Assembly: GCA_028064945.1 (NCBI GenBank)
Contig: JAPTWQ010000081.1
Span: 1 to 47,940, forward strand
DNA length: 47,940 nucleotides
Direction: 5' to 3'
Source of the DNA: Nitrospiraceae bacterium
GTDB lineage: Bacteria; Nitrospirota_A; Leptospirillia; Leptospirillales; Leptospirillaceae
The translations under genes were made by a program, and so were the position numbers. Numbering within the stretch: position 1 is the stretch's first letter; every line of letters begins with the position of its first letter. The notes beneath the pieces are model-generated. The model was not told where the DNA came from, did not search any database, and worked only from the letters and a program-made list of their open reading frames with translations. Shown piece after piece: positions 7,239 through 15,760 of the stretch.

Positions 7239-9161
7239 ATGAGGCTTCTGGAGCTTGCCACGATCGTCGTTGTGGTAACGATTCTTCTCACAACACGCAT
7301 CGTTCCGGTTGAGGTTGTTGCCATTGGCATCCCGGCGGTCCTGGGTCTTTTCGGCATTCTTCCTCCGGATCGTATCCTTCAGGGATTTGCCCAGCCTGCG
7401 GTGTTTCTGGTCGCATCCCTTTTTGTCCTTTCGGAGGGGCTTTCCCGAACGAAGGTGATTCACCGGATCACGATGAGACTGATGATGCTTGTCCATCGGA
7501 AAAAGGAACGGATCGGACTGATCGTGACCCCAGCCGTGGGGATCATTTCGATGATCCTGAATGATACCGGAGCCTTTTCCCTGTTTCTTCCCGCGATCAA
7601 GAACCTGATCTCCGAAACAGGAGCTTCGGCAAAGCGGATCTGGATGCCTGTCGGCTTTGCAGCTCTTTTGGGTGGTTCCGCGACTCTTTTCGGATCGGCT
7701 TCGAACATTATCATCTCCGGATATATGGAGTCCCGGCATGAGGAAGGATTCAAGATCCTGGACTTTCTGCCCATTGGAGGAGGGGCCTTTTTAATCGGGC
7801 TCCTCTATCTTTGGCTTGTCGCCCCGAGAGTCTTTCCCGAGGACTCCCAGGAGCCCAATCGGCATGGATCGTCGGGGCGATCGTTCTTTGTGGAGCTTTT
7901 GATTGACGAGAGTTTTCCCTATCGGGGAATGAAATTTTCGGAAACGCCGCTTGCGGTCGATTGGGGGTTGAAACTGTCGAGTCCCCTTGCACCGGCTCCT
8001 CTTGAGGAAAGTGGTCCGAACCGTAAAGGATCGGCGATTTCCCTTTTAAAGGCGGCATGGGGCATGGCGAGGATGTCGGGGAAGACCGCTCCTCCTGGCC
8101 TGCCGGAACTTCTGGGAAATCCCGATGAGGTCCTGAAGAAGGGTATGCGTGTCCGTCTTCAGATGGATGTGGTTCTCCTTGGCCGGATCCTCGACCTGGG
8201 AGGAGTTCGTCTTCAGGGATTTTTGAGCCCATTATCCGAGCCCGAGCCGTCAGGTTTCCCGATTTCCTCAAAATCCCACTCCATCGATTCGGAGGAGACG
8301 GTCCTTTTGGAAGCGATCATGCAGCCGGATGTGGGAATGATCCACAAGCGTCTGAGGCAGATGGCCAACGCCCTCGGTCCTGGAGTCGAGATCGCCGGCC
8401 TTTTCCGGGAGTCGCCGCCTCAGGAGGGGTGGTTGGGCGAGACACTGCTTGCTCCTGGGGATGTTCTCCTGCTCAAGGGCAGAAGAGCGGAGATTGAAGC
8501 CGTCCAGACTTCAGGACTGTTTCTCTCATTAAACGAGATTCCCAGGAGGGTTTTTCGGACCAGCAAGGCGCCTCTTGCCATTTTTATCGCAGCCGCAACC
8601 ATTTCGGTTGCGCTTTCCGGGTTGCTCCCCGTTTCTCTTGCGGCTCTTTTGGGAGCTTTTCTGATGATGGCTTTTGGTGTGGTCCGTATGGAAGAGGCGA
8701 GAGACTCCATTGATTGGAGGGTTCTTCTCCTGATGGGTGGGCTTTTCCCCCTGGGATGGTCGATAGAGGATGCGGGGGTCGGAGCGATGGTCGCCCCTTA
8801 CCTCCTCCACTGGGGTGTGACTCTTTCCCCCAATGTTCTCCTGGGGGCACTGATGGTACTCACTGGAGTTCTGGTCCAGTTCTTTTCCCATACGCTTGTG
8901 GCCCTGACCTTGTCTCCTCTGGTTCTCTCCCTTGTTCACGGAATGGGACTCTCCCCCAAACCCTTCATGATGGGACTTGCGATTTCCTCAATGGCCCTTT
9001 TCCTCTCACCCCTTTCCCATCCGGTGAATCTTCTCTCGTGGAACGAGGGGGAATATCGCTTCAGGGACTTTTTTCATTTGGGATTTGGTCTTTTCATTCT
9101 GACCATTGGGTGGGGGGTATGGATTATTCCGAAAATCTGGCCGCTGATTCCCGGAAAGTAA
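7239..9161 (+). CDS. SLC13/DASS-type membrane carrier with central RCK_C (TrkA-C) domains
   Basis: 640 residues in the layout usual for this group: a hydrophobic half (residues 1-200, about five to six spans, with NDTGAFSLFLP and GGSATLFGSASN motifs), a soluble middle (about 210-440) and a second hydrophobic half to the end. The middle holds two TrkA-C/RCK_C-like folds; the second is clear in the E-T-V-L-L-E-A segment followed by GDVLLLKG. Such proteins move dicarboxylates, sulfate or other anions with sodium or protons; substrate cannot be told from sequence. ATG at 7239 gives MRLLELATI; a TTG at 7224 would add five residues, and neither has a good ribosome site. The stop lies 2 bases from the convergent plsC stop. 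It is divergent from ygfA. Confidence 0.85.
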   Translation: MRLLELATIVVVVTILLTTRIVPVEVVAIGIPAVLGLFGILPPDRILQGFAQPAVFLVASLFVLSEGLSRTKVIHRITMRLMMLVHRKKERIGLIVTPAVGIISMILNDTGAFSLFLPAIKNLISETGASAKRIWMPVGFAALLGGSATLFGSASNIIISGYMESRHEEGFKILDFLPIGGGAFLIGLLYLWLVAPRVFPEDSQEPNRHGSSGRSFFVELLIDESFPYRGMKFSETPLAVDWGLKLSSPLAPAPLEESGPNRKGSAISLLKAAWGMARMSGKTAPPGLPELLGNPDEVLKKGMRVRLQMDVVLLGRILDLGGVRLQGFLSPLSEPEPSGFPISSKSHSIDSEETVLLEAIMQPDVGMIHKRLRQMANALGPGVEIAGLFRESPPQEGWLGETLLAPGDVLLLKGRRAEIEAVQTSGLFLSLNEIPRRVFRTSKAPLAIFIAAATISVALSGLLPVSLAALLGAFLMMAFGVVRMEEARDSIDWRVLLLMGGLFPLGWSIEDAGVGAMVAPYLLHWGVTLSPNVLLGALMVLTGVLVQFFSHTLVALTLSPLVLSLVHGMGLSPKPFMMGLAISSMALFLSPLSHPVNLLSWNEGEYRFRDFFHLGFGLFILTIGWGVWIIPKIWPLIPGK

Positions 9162-9163
9162 GT

Positions 9164-9823
9164 CTATTTTGCCGGGGCGATGGTTTCGTAAAGGGCTTTG
9201 ACACGGTCTTCGGCCTGTTTGCTGAGAAAAATGCTGGCCTCTTTGGGGCCCATTTCCTCAATGGGGTATTCCCAAGGGAGGATGGGAGCAGAGAAAGCGA
9301 CTTTGATGCGGCCGGGTCTGGGAAATGTTCCTCCCGGACCCATGGAAAGACCTGTTCCCCATATTGCAGCGGGAACGATGGCGGCATGGCTTTTGATCGC
9401 AAGAAGGCCCATTCCCCTATGAAAGCTTCCGATTTTCCCCGTCCGGGTTCGTGTTCCTTCCGGAAAGATCGAAAGTACGACCCCTTTTTCCAGAAGGGTT
9501 TGTGAAAAACTCACGGCTTTTCTGTCACCCTCTCCCCTCGCAAGCGGAAAACCTCCTGTTTTGAGGAGAAGCCTGCTCCATGGCTCTTTTATAAAAAGTT
9601 CGGACTTTCCGGGGAACCGGGACTCTCGCGGAATGGAAAAGCCGAGAATGGGGACGTCAAGGAAGCTTTGATGATTGGCTGCCACAATGACTCCTCCCTC
9701 GGAGGGAATCCATTCTTGCCCGGAAACCTCGAGTCTGAGCCATGAACGGGTCAGGATGCTCATCAGGAAGTTGGCGATCTTGTAGGTCTTGAAGTGGGAG
9801 ACCTCCATCGGAATGGGCATCAT
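9164..9823 (-). CDS. plsC: 1-acyl-sn-glycerol-3-phosphate acyltransferase (PlsC family)
   Basis: 219 residues. It acylates lysophosphatidic acid to phosphatidic acid at the inner membrane in phospholipid synthesis. Acyltransferase motifs are in order: NHQSFLD at 50-56 (His/Asp catalytic pair), the RGEGDRK block near 97-102, FPEGTR at 120-125 and VPAAIWG near 150. The start at 9823 forms an ATGA overlap with the cmk stop and has AAAGG about 9 bases upstream; a second ATG follows directly. The gene ends the yebC-pheA-aroF-tyrA-aroA-cmk-plsC run and converges with the carrier gene. The N-terminus is only mildly hydrophobic, so attachment may be through an amphipathic helix. Other LPLAT roles are possible, but the motif set favours PlsC. 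Confidence 0.9.
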   Translation of the reverse strand: MMPIPMEVSHFKTYKIANFLMSILTRSWLRLEVSGQEWIPSEGGVIVAANHQSFLDVPILGFSIPRESRFPGKSELFIKEPWSRLLLKTGGFPLARGEGDRKAVSFSQTLLEKGVVLSIFPEGTRTRTGKIGSFHRGMGLLAIKSHAAIVPAAIWGTGLSMGPGGTFPRPGRIKVAFSAPILPWEYPIEEMGPKEASIFLSKQAEDRVKALYETIAPAK

Positions 9824-10491
9824 TTCGGGAGCCTTTCGATCACCCAATCAACCGATTCGTCGATCGTCATCCGGGAGTTGTCCAGATCGATCGCATCGGA
9901 TGCCCGTGTGAGCGGGGCAATGGAGCGGGCGAGATCCTGACGGTCCCTTTCTTCAAGGTCATCCTGGATTTCCTGTAAGCTCTGAGGAGCGTTTTCTCCG
10001 CCCAGTTGAAGCCACCTCCGGAGCGCTCGTGTTGCAGCCGGGGCGCTCAAAAAAATTTTGAGCGAGGCGTCGGGGAGGATGACTGTGCCGATATCTCTTC
10101 CATCCATCACGATGCGATCGTTTTCCGCAAAATGGCGCTGGACCGGGAGAAGATATGTCCTGACCGCCGGTATTGTCGCAACGGTCGACGCCCATTTGCC
10201 AACCGTTTCGGAACGAATATCCACGGTGACATCCCTGTCTCCGAGGAAAAAATGGATTTCACGGCTGGAAGATCCATCAGGACGAATGGAAAGATCCATT
10301 TCGGGAAGAAGGTCGAGGATCCTGTGCGGATCGTCAGTCGGCCCTCCCCGTTCCAGAAAAAAAAGCGCAACAGAGCGGTAAAGTCCGCCCGTTTCAAGGT
10401 GGTAGAGCCCAATCCTTCGGGCCAGTGCCTTGGCCAGACTGGATTTGCCGCACGCGGCAGGACCATCAATGGCGATGGAAAGGGGGGCCAT
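9820..10491 (-). CDS. cmk: Cytidylate (CMP/dCMP) kinase
   Basis: 223 residues, standard bacterial length. It phosphorylates CMP and dCMP with ATP, supplying CDP for nucleic acids and CDP-diacylglycerol. The P-loop is residues 10-17 (GPAACGKS). The NMP-binding region contains TGGLYRS near 34-40 and DGRDIGT at 130-136, and the lid carries ERDRQDLAR and DSRMTIDE-like sequence near the end. Its ATG overlaps the aroA stop by one base (TGATG), and its stop overlaps plsC, so translation along this operon is likely coupled. The aroA-cmk neighbourhood is common in several phyla, where rpsA often follows; here plsC takes that place. Confidence 0.96.
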   Translation of the reverse strand: MAPLSIAIDGPAACGKSSLAKALARRIGLYHLETGGLYRSVALFFLERGGPTDDPHRILDLLPEMDLSIRPDGSSSREIHFFLGDRDVTVDIRSETVGKWASTVATIPAVRTYLLPVQRHFAENDRIVMDGRDIGTVILPDASLKIFLSAPAATRALRRWLQLGGENAPQSLQEIQDDLEERDRQDLARSIAPLTRASDAIDLDNSRMTIDESVDWVIERLPK

Positions 10492-11831
10492 CAGTTCTGG
10501 ATCCCTGCGGTCTTGTTGAACAGCTCCACAAAGCCCGGAAAGCTTGTGGCAACAAAATCCGTACCATGGATCAAAAGTGTTTCACCAGGAGGAAGCCTCG
10601 AGCCCAGAACAACCATGCTCATGGTAATCCTGTGGTCATTATGGCTTTCGATTTCGGCTCCATGAATCTTGGGGGCAGGACCTCCTCCTTCGACAATCAA
10701 TCCGTCCGGGAGCTCTGTTACGGAGATTCCGGTTGAGGATAATGCCTGGCAGATTGCCGTGATCCGGTCGGATTCCTTGACCCGTAACTCGGAGGCATTC
10801 TTGATGATGGTTCTCCCTTTGGCAAATGCGGCGGCAACCGCCAAAACAGGAATTTCATCGATCGCCTGCGGGATCAGTTCTTCGGGGACTTCGATCCCTT
10901 CAAGGGAACTGGCCTGTATATGAAGTGTTCCGACAGGCTCGCCTTGACTTTCCATGGTTGTTACCTGGATTTTCCCGCCCATCAGTTGCAGAATCCGGAT
11001 GATTGCGGTTCGTGTCGGGTTCAGCCCGACTCCCTCGATCGTGAGGCTGGCTCCTGGCGTAATCAATCCCAGAACCATGAAAAAAGCAGCCGATGACAGG
11101 TCTCCTGGAACCGTAAAATCCAATGGGGAAAGGGGCCCTGGGTGAACGGTCTTTTCGTTGCCCCGCACAGTACAGGTTGCGCCAAACATGGGAAGCATCA
11201 GCTCTGTATGGTCCCTTGTCGCAACCGGTTCGATAACGGTGGTCGGCCCGTCGGCAGAGAGGCCGGCAAGGAGAATGGAGGATTTGACCTGTGCGCTCTT
11301 TTTCTCGTTCAGAAAAGTGATTGCCTTGAGTTTTCTCCCGCGGATGGCCAGAGGCAGCCGCTTGCCATTCGCGACTCCGTCGATGCTGGCACCCATCAAT
11401 GAGAGGGGCTCGGTCACCCGGCCCATTGGGCGGCTTCTGAGACTGTCATCTCCTGTGACAACGGAATGAAAGTTTGTTCCGGCAAGGATTCCCAGAAGAA
11501 GTCGCACGGCTGTGCCGGAGTTCCCAAGATCCAGAACGGTTTGTGGCTCAGTAAGACTTATTGCTCCCGGGCTTGAGATCCTGACGTGATTCTCTGAAAT
11601 GCGTTCTGTCCTGACCCCCATCAGGGAAAAAGCCAGAAGGGTGCCCAGACAATCGGAAGAGGGGAGAAAGCCGTGGATTTCGCTTGTTCCCATTGCCAGG
11701 GAAGCCATCATGACTGCACGGTGGGAGATCGACTTGTCGCCAGGAACGCGAATGCAGCCTGAGACACTCTTTGAGGATGTCACCCGGTAAGAACCGTTTC
11801 GCTGACCTCCGGAATATTCATCAATGGGCAT
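10491..11831 (-). CDS. aroA: 5-enolpyruvylshikimate-3-phosphate synthase
   Basis: 446 residues. It joins shikimate-3-phosphate and PEP, the sixth step of the shikimate pathway. Seen in order: PGDKSISHRA with K33, LDLGNSGTAVRLLLGIL near 100, RPMGRV near 135, GDLSSAAFF in the second half, ELRVKESDRI and NDHRITMS near the C-terminus. The GNSGTAVRL loop lacks the proline that follows in the E. coli loop and resembles the Bacillus form, so sensitivity to glyphosate cannot be assumed from the E. coli class. I start at ATG 11831 (MPIDEYSGG), inside the tyrA end with an 11-base overlap; a longer frame to 11954 would be Lys/Arg/Ser-rich and antisense-like to nothing known. It sits between tyrA and cmk. 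Confidence 0.95.
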   Translation of the reverse strand: MPIDEYSGGQRNGSYRVTSSKSVSGCIRVPGDKSISHRAVMMASLAMGTSEIHGFLPSSDCLGTLLAFSLMGVRTERISENHVRISSPGAISLTEPQTVLDLGNSGTAVRLLLGILAGTNFHSVVTGDDSLRSRPMGRVTEPLSLMGASIDGVANGKRLPLAIRGRKLKAITFLNEKKSAQVKSSILLAGLSADGPTTVIEPVATRDHTELMLPMFGATCTVRGNEKTVHPGPLSPLDFTVPGDLSSAAFFMVLGLITPGASLTIEGVGLNPTRTAIIRILQLMGGKIQVTTMESQGEPVGTLHIQASSLEGIEVPEELIPQAIDEIPVLAVAAAFAKGRTIIKNASELRVKESDRITAICQALSSTGISVTELPDGLIVEGGGPAPKIHGAEIESHNDHRITMSMVVLGSRLPPGETLLIHGTDFVATSFPGFVELFNKTAGIQN

Positions 11832-12744
11832 CGGACTCCTTCTTTTCCTTTTTGGCGAGTTTCTTGAGAGATTGGTGATGGTTCTGGACAGATTCAATTT
11901 TTTGGGAGATCTCTTCCATGGAGCCATTTCCAATCTGTTTTTTCCAGGATTCAAGAATCAGGATCAGTCGGGAAAGGTCGTTGAGCAGGAATTCTTGATT
12001 GGCCGCGAGAATTTCTCCCCAGAGTCCGGAATGGCTGTGTGAGATCCGGGTCATATCTGTCAGTGCCCCACCTTTTTGTTCCTCCCAGTTGAAATGGGTC
12101 AGGTGGTTCCTCTCTTCTGTCCGGTTTAAAAGCTCAAGAATGGCATAGGAAACAACATGGGGAAGGTGGCTGATGAGGGAGAGGATCTGATCGTGCTCCA
12201 TGGGGTCGACTGTGAAGGTTCCCTTGCAGCCAAGGCCAAGCCAGAAGTTCTCCCAGTCTCCTTCGGGGGGAGTTTTTGGACTTGCAAAGGGAACCAGAAA
12301 GGTGCTTCGACCATCAAACAGGTTGGCCCGTGCGCCCTGGGCTCCGGACTCCTCTCTGCCTGCCATGGGGTGAGAGCTTGTATAGCTTTTAAAACAGGAC
12401 TGGAGATTTTTTCTGAAGTCCATGTAAACAGGCGTTTTGACAGAGGAGATGTCTGTAACGGGAATCCCCGGAACCATTTCCGCGATCTCTTTTAAAATGC
12501 TGGCAATCGAGGAGGGAGGGGAGGCCACGATCACCCGGTCCGCGCCCAGAACGGCTTCCTTGTTGTTTTGGGTAAAGCGGTCTATATACCCTTTTTCAAG
12601 CGCAACCCTGCCATCAATGGTGGAGATGGATGATCCGACAATGACTGTGTCGGGGAAGGACCGCTTTTGGGCCGCGGCAATGGAAGCCCCCATCAGTCCC
12701 ACTCCCAGTATGGCGAGTTGCCGGCACTCACGCGCCGGCTTCAT
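11821..12744 (-). CDS. tyrA: Prephenate (or arogenate) dehydrogenase
   Basis: 307 residues. It oxidises prephenate to 4-hydroxyphenylpyruvate (or arogenate to tyrosine) with NAD(P)+. The Rossmann loop is GVGLMG at residues 14-19, after ILG. SSHPMAG near 123-129 contains the catalytic His, and TDMTRISHSHSGLWGEIL is the substrate-side motif (TRIA.S.P.LW in most members). No chorismate mutase or ACT domain is fused. The C-terminus ends in a lysine- and glutamate-rich tail (LKKLAKKEKKESDAH) that other TyrA proteins usually lack. Start codon overlaps the aroF stop by one base. NAD versus NADP and prephenate versus arogenate preference cannot be decided by reading. Confidence 0.92.
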   Translation of the reverse strand: MKPARECRQLAILGVGLMGASIAAAQKRSFPDTVIVGSSISTIDGRVALEKGYIDRFTQNNKEAVLGADRVIVASPPSSIASILKEIAEMVPGIPVTDISSVKTPVYMDFRKNLQSCFKSYTSSHPMAGREESGAQGARANLFDGRSTFLVPFASPKTPPEGDWENFWLGLGCKGTFTVDPMEHDQILSLISHLPHVVSYAILELLNRTEERNHLTHFNWEEQKGGALTDMTRISHSHSGLWGEILAANQEFLLNDLSRLILILESWKKQIGNGSMEEISQKIESVQNHHQSLKKLAKKEKKESDAH

Positions 12745-13763
12745 CAGGCGATAAACCTGTCAACAGCAGAGGCGACCTTGCGGCATTCCCTCATCAATCG
12801 TTCGAAATTTTCCGGGGTCAGGGATTCTTCGCCATCGGAAAAGGCCTCTTCAGGATTATTGTGGACTTCGATCATCAGCGCGTCGGCGCCAGCGGCGATT
12901 CCTGCCTTGGCCATGGGGATGACGAGATCCCATCGTCCGGTTCCATGGCTTGGGTCCACGAGAATTGGAAGATGTGTCAGGCTTTTCAGGACCGGAACAG
13001 CGTTCAGGTCGAGCGTATTTCTTGTCATGGTCTCAAACGTGCGGATCCCTCTCTCGCACAGGATGATGTCCTGATTTCCCTGTGAGGCAATGTATTCTGC
13101 CGCCATCAAGAACTCCTTGATTGTTGCGGAGAGCCCTCTTTTCAGAAGAACAGGTTTTCTGGCGCGGCCAACATCGGACAGAAGGCGGAAGTTCTGCATG
13201 TTTCTTGCGCCGATCTGGATAATGTCGGTGTGCTCCTCAACCATGTCAAGATCTCTGGGGTCCATCAGTTCCGTAATGACAAGAAGGCCGGTTTTTTCCC
13301 GGGCTTTCGAAAGGTGCTTGAGTCCTGTTTCTCCAAGTCCCTGGAAAGTGTAAGGGGATGTCCGGGGTTTGAACGCCCCTCCCCGAAGGATTTTTGCGCC
13401 TGATTCCTTGACCCTTTCCGCGACAAACAGAAGCTGCTCATCGGATTCCACTGCGCATGGTCCTGCCATGACCTGGATTTCTTCTCCACCGATGGTGACT
13501 CCGTTCGGAAATCGGATAATCGTGTTTTCTTTTTTGAATTCACGGCTGACGAGCTTGAAGGGCTGAAGGATCTTGTGAACGCTTTCCACTCCCGGGAAAA
13601 TGGCGAGCGGAAGCTCGGCCAAGAGCCTGTCATCCCCGATAGCTCCGATAATGGTCCGTTCCGACCCCTTTGAAATATGGACGGCCAAACCCTTTTCCTT
13701 TAATTTTCCGGAAATGTGAGCGATATCTGCCTGGGTTGCTTCCGGTTTCAAAACGATAATCAT
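12744..13763 (-). CDS. aroF: DAHP synthase, type I-beta with N-terminal ferredoxin-like regulatory domain
   Basis: 339 residues. It condenses PEP and erythrose-4-phosphate, the first step of aromatic amino acid synthesis. Residues 1-70 are a ferredoxin-like domain ([17 protein letters not shown]...) of the kind that mediates feedback inhibition by Tyr/Phe in Thermotoga maritima DAHP synthase. The TIM barrel follows with MAGPCAVES near 99, [13 protein letters not shown] near 127, [11 protein letters not shown] near 208, [10 protein letters not shown] and DPSHGTGR near 274 (metal ligand). AGGAG lies about 7 bases before the ATG. It is 135 bases downstream of pheA and overlaps tyrA by one base. 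Allostery is inferred from domain structure. Confidence 0.96.
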   Translation of the reverse strand: MIIVLKPEATQADIAHISGKLKEKGLAVHISKGSERTIIGAIGDDRLLAELPLAIFPGVESVHKILQPFKLVSREFKKENTIIRFPNGVTIGGEEIQVMAGPCAVESDEQLLFVAERVKESGAKILRGGAFKPRTSPYTFQGLGETGLKHLSKAREKTGLLVITELMDPRDLDMVEEHTDIIQIGARNMQNFRLLSDVGRARKPVLLKRGLSATIKEFLMAAEYIASQGNQDIILCERGIRTFETMTRNTLDLNAVPVLKSLTHLPILVDPSHGTGRWDLVIPMAKAGIAAGADALMIEVHNNPEEAFSDGEESLTPENFERLMRECRKVASAVDRFIA

Positions 13764-13898
13764 GGAGTTCTCCTGAATTCTTCTGATGATATTGTGTGTG
13801 CCCCTCGACTTTTGTCAGGCGTCGGAAGATTGTTTTTTATTCCTGTCGTGCAGACTCCCTGATGAGCTTCCATGCTTTGGCCTGTGAATGCGTCATGG

Positions 13899-14984
13899 TC
13901 AGGTCTGAGATGGTTTATCCTGCAAAGGATATGATCCCAATATCCTAACATATGGGCAAAGAGTCTGTAACTTCGTTAAAAGTTGCCGGATGTTTTCATC
14001 CGCCTGATGGCCTTCTATATCCATGAAGAAGATGTAATCCCATGCCTTTTTCCTGGAGGGACGGCTTTCAAGACGGGTCAGGTTGATTCCCTCTGTTGCT
14101 ATCAGGGAGAGAATCTCCGAGAGGGCTCCCACCCGGTCCAGAATGGAAACCATAATGGAGGTCTGGTCCTTTCGGGTTTTTCCGGGGTCGATGGTTCCGA
14201 TCACCAAAAACCGGGTCTGATTGTCGGGGAAGTCTTCAATATGTCTGGAAAAAATTGGAATATTGTAGACTTCTGCGGCCATTTCTCCGGCGATGGCAGC
14301 AGAATGAGGATCCTCAAGGGCCATTTCCACAGCCTTGGTATTGCTCGTTGTTTCACCGGTCGAGGCATCCGGAAGAGCGTTCGAAAGGTATATTCGGCAT
14401 TGGGCCAGTGCCTGGGGATGGGCGTAGACGGTCCGGATCTCTTTTGCGGATGTTGCCCTGGTCAGGAGGCAATGATGGATCGGGAGGATGATTTCCCCAC
14501 AGATTCTCAGGTCTGATTCCACCAGCGTGTCGAGGGTATTGTTGACCATTCCCTCGGTCGAGTTTTCGATCGGAACCACTCCATAGAGGGCCTCGCCGCT
14601 TTCAACAGCCCGAAACACCTCCCGGACAGTGGCGGCCGGAACATGTTTCAGTGAGTGGCCGAAATGCTTGAGTGCCGCCTGGTGGGTATAGGTAGCCGGA
14701 GGCCCCATGTAGGAGATGACGACGGGTTCTTCCAGGGACAGACAGGCAGAAAGGATTTCCCTGAAAATGGTCCGGATCGATTCTTTGGGGAAGGGCGCCG
14801 ATTCCAGTTCGGTGATCCGGTCGAGAATCTCCCGTTCTCTCGATACGACATGGAAGGGAAGAGCCCTGGCCTTTTTGTAATCACCCACTCTGGCAGCTAT
14901 GGCGGCCCGGTCTCTCAGAAGCCCGACAATCCTGGTGTCAATTTCGTCAATGGAATTTCTCAGGTTTCCCAGATCTTCAGTCAT
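13899..14984 (-). CDS. pheA: Bifunctional chorismate mutase / prephenate dehydratase (P-protein)
   Basis: 361 residues, three domains. Residues 1-85 are an AroQ-type chorismate mutase (LRNSIDEIDTRIVGLL...REREIL). Residues about 90-270 are prephenate dehydratase, with YMGPPATYTHQAAL, the PIENSTEGMV block and DNQTRFLVIG, the TRF motif whose Thr is catalytic. Residues about 280-355 form an ACT domain with VGALSEIL and LTRLESRPSRK, the ESRP motif that binds phenylalanine for feedback control. It turns chorismate into phenylpyruvate. AAGGAG sits about 14 bases before the ATG, longer than ideal, so the start is slightly uncertain. It follows yebC by 26 bases. A 135-base spacer before aroF holds no visible gene or riboswitch. 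Confidence 0.96.
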   Translation of the reverse strand: MTEDLGNLRNSIDEIDTRIVGLLRDRAAIAARVGDYKKARALPFHVVSREREILDRITELESAPFPKESIRTIFREILSACLSLEEPVVISYMGPPATYTHQAALKHFGHSLKHVPAATVREVFRAVESGEALYGVVPIENSTEGMVNNTLDTLVESDLRICGEIILPIHHCLLTRATSAKEIRTVYAHPQALAQCRIYLSNALPDASTGETTSNTKAVEMALEDPHSAAIAGEMAAEVYNIPIFSRHIEDFPDNQTRFLVIGTIDPGKTRKDQTSIMVSILDRVGALSEILSLIATEGINLTRLESRPSRKKAWDYIFFMDIEGHQADENIRQLLTKLQTLCPYVRILGSYPLQDKPSQT

Positions 14985-15010
14985 GATGCGGCTCAGGTCT
15001 CCTTCGCTTT

Positions 15011-15760
15011 TTAGGATGAGAGGGATTCGAGAATGTCATCCGGAATGTCAAAATTCGCATAGACATGCTGGACATCGTCATGATCTTCCAGCATTTCCAT
15101 GAGGCGCATCATGGTTTGTGCATCCTTTCCTTCCAGAGGAACCGTTGTTTGGGGAATCATCGTGACTTCTGCGAAGGATGGAGTGATTTTTTTGGATTTG
15201 ATGACTTCAAGAACATGGGAAAAATCCTGGGGAGCGGTCAAAAACTCATAGACGTCCTCATGGATTACGGCATCGTCCGCTCCCGCCTCGAGGGCGAGAT
15301 CCATGACCTGATCTTCAGGAAGTGAGGACTTGTCCACGGTAATAAGACCCTTGCTGTCGAACATCCATGACACACATCCGTTTTCCCCGAGAGCTCCCCC
15401 ATTCTTGGAAAAAATGGTCCGGAGTTCCGGAACGGTCCTGTTTTTGTTATCCGTCATGACTTTCAGAATGATCGCCACGCCTTTTGGACCATGTCCCTCG
15501 AACTGGTATTCCTCATATTGGGCTCCGGGGATTTCTCCGGTTCCGCGCTGGATGGCCTTCTTGATGTTGTCCTGGGGCATATTGTCTTCCCGGGCCTTCA
15601 AGATCGCGGTCCTTAACCGGGGATTCCCCTCTGGATCCCCGCCACCAATTCTTGCGGCAACCGCTATTTCCTTGGCGTGGCGGGTAAAGATCTTTCCGCG
15701 TTTTGAGTCGATGATTGCTTTCTTATGCTTGGTGGTTGCCCATTTCGAGTGACCGGACAA
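15011..15760 (-). CDS. yebC: YebC/PmpR family DNA-binding regulatory / translation factor
   Basis: 249 residues, the full-length family. Members act as DNA-binding regulators and, for some, as factors that ease ribosome stalling at proline stretches. The N-terminal signature SGHSKWATTKHKKAI, the R-I-G-G-G-D-P-E-G-N-P-R-L segment, GHGPKGVAI and the C-terminal DVQHVYANFDIP are all intact. The start is TTG at 15760 (the second residue is the conserved Ser), with GGGGGAG just upstream at a short spacing. It is the first gene of the aromatic operon and so may share its promoter, which I could not define. In many genomes yebC precedes ruvC; that is not so here. Nothing shows that it regulates the aromatic genes. 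Confidence 0.95.
   Translation of the reverse strand: MSGHSKWATTKHKKAIIDSKRGKIFTRHAKEIAVAARIGGGDPEGNPRLRTAILKAREDNMPQDNIKKAIQRGTGEIPGAQYEEYQFEGHGPKGVAIILKVMTDNKNRTVPELRTIFSKNGGALGENGCVSWMFDSKGLITVDKSSLPEDQVMDLALEAGADDAVIHEDVYEFLTAPQDFSHVLEVIKSKKITPSFAEVTMIPQTTVPLEGKDAQTMMRLMEMLEDHDDVQHVYANFDIPDDILESLSS

Noticed and set aside
11832..11954. 41-residue N-terminal extension of AroA
   Set aside because: It runs far into tyrA, is Lys/Arg/Ser-rich and the EPSP synthase fold starts after ATG 11831.
13764..13898. Small gene or riboswitch between pheA and aroF
   Set aside because: A 63-codon minus-strand frame overlaps pheA and lacks a ribosome site; no known aromatic-responsive RNA motif was seen.
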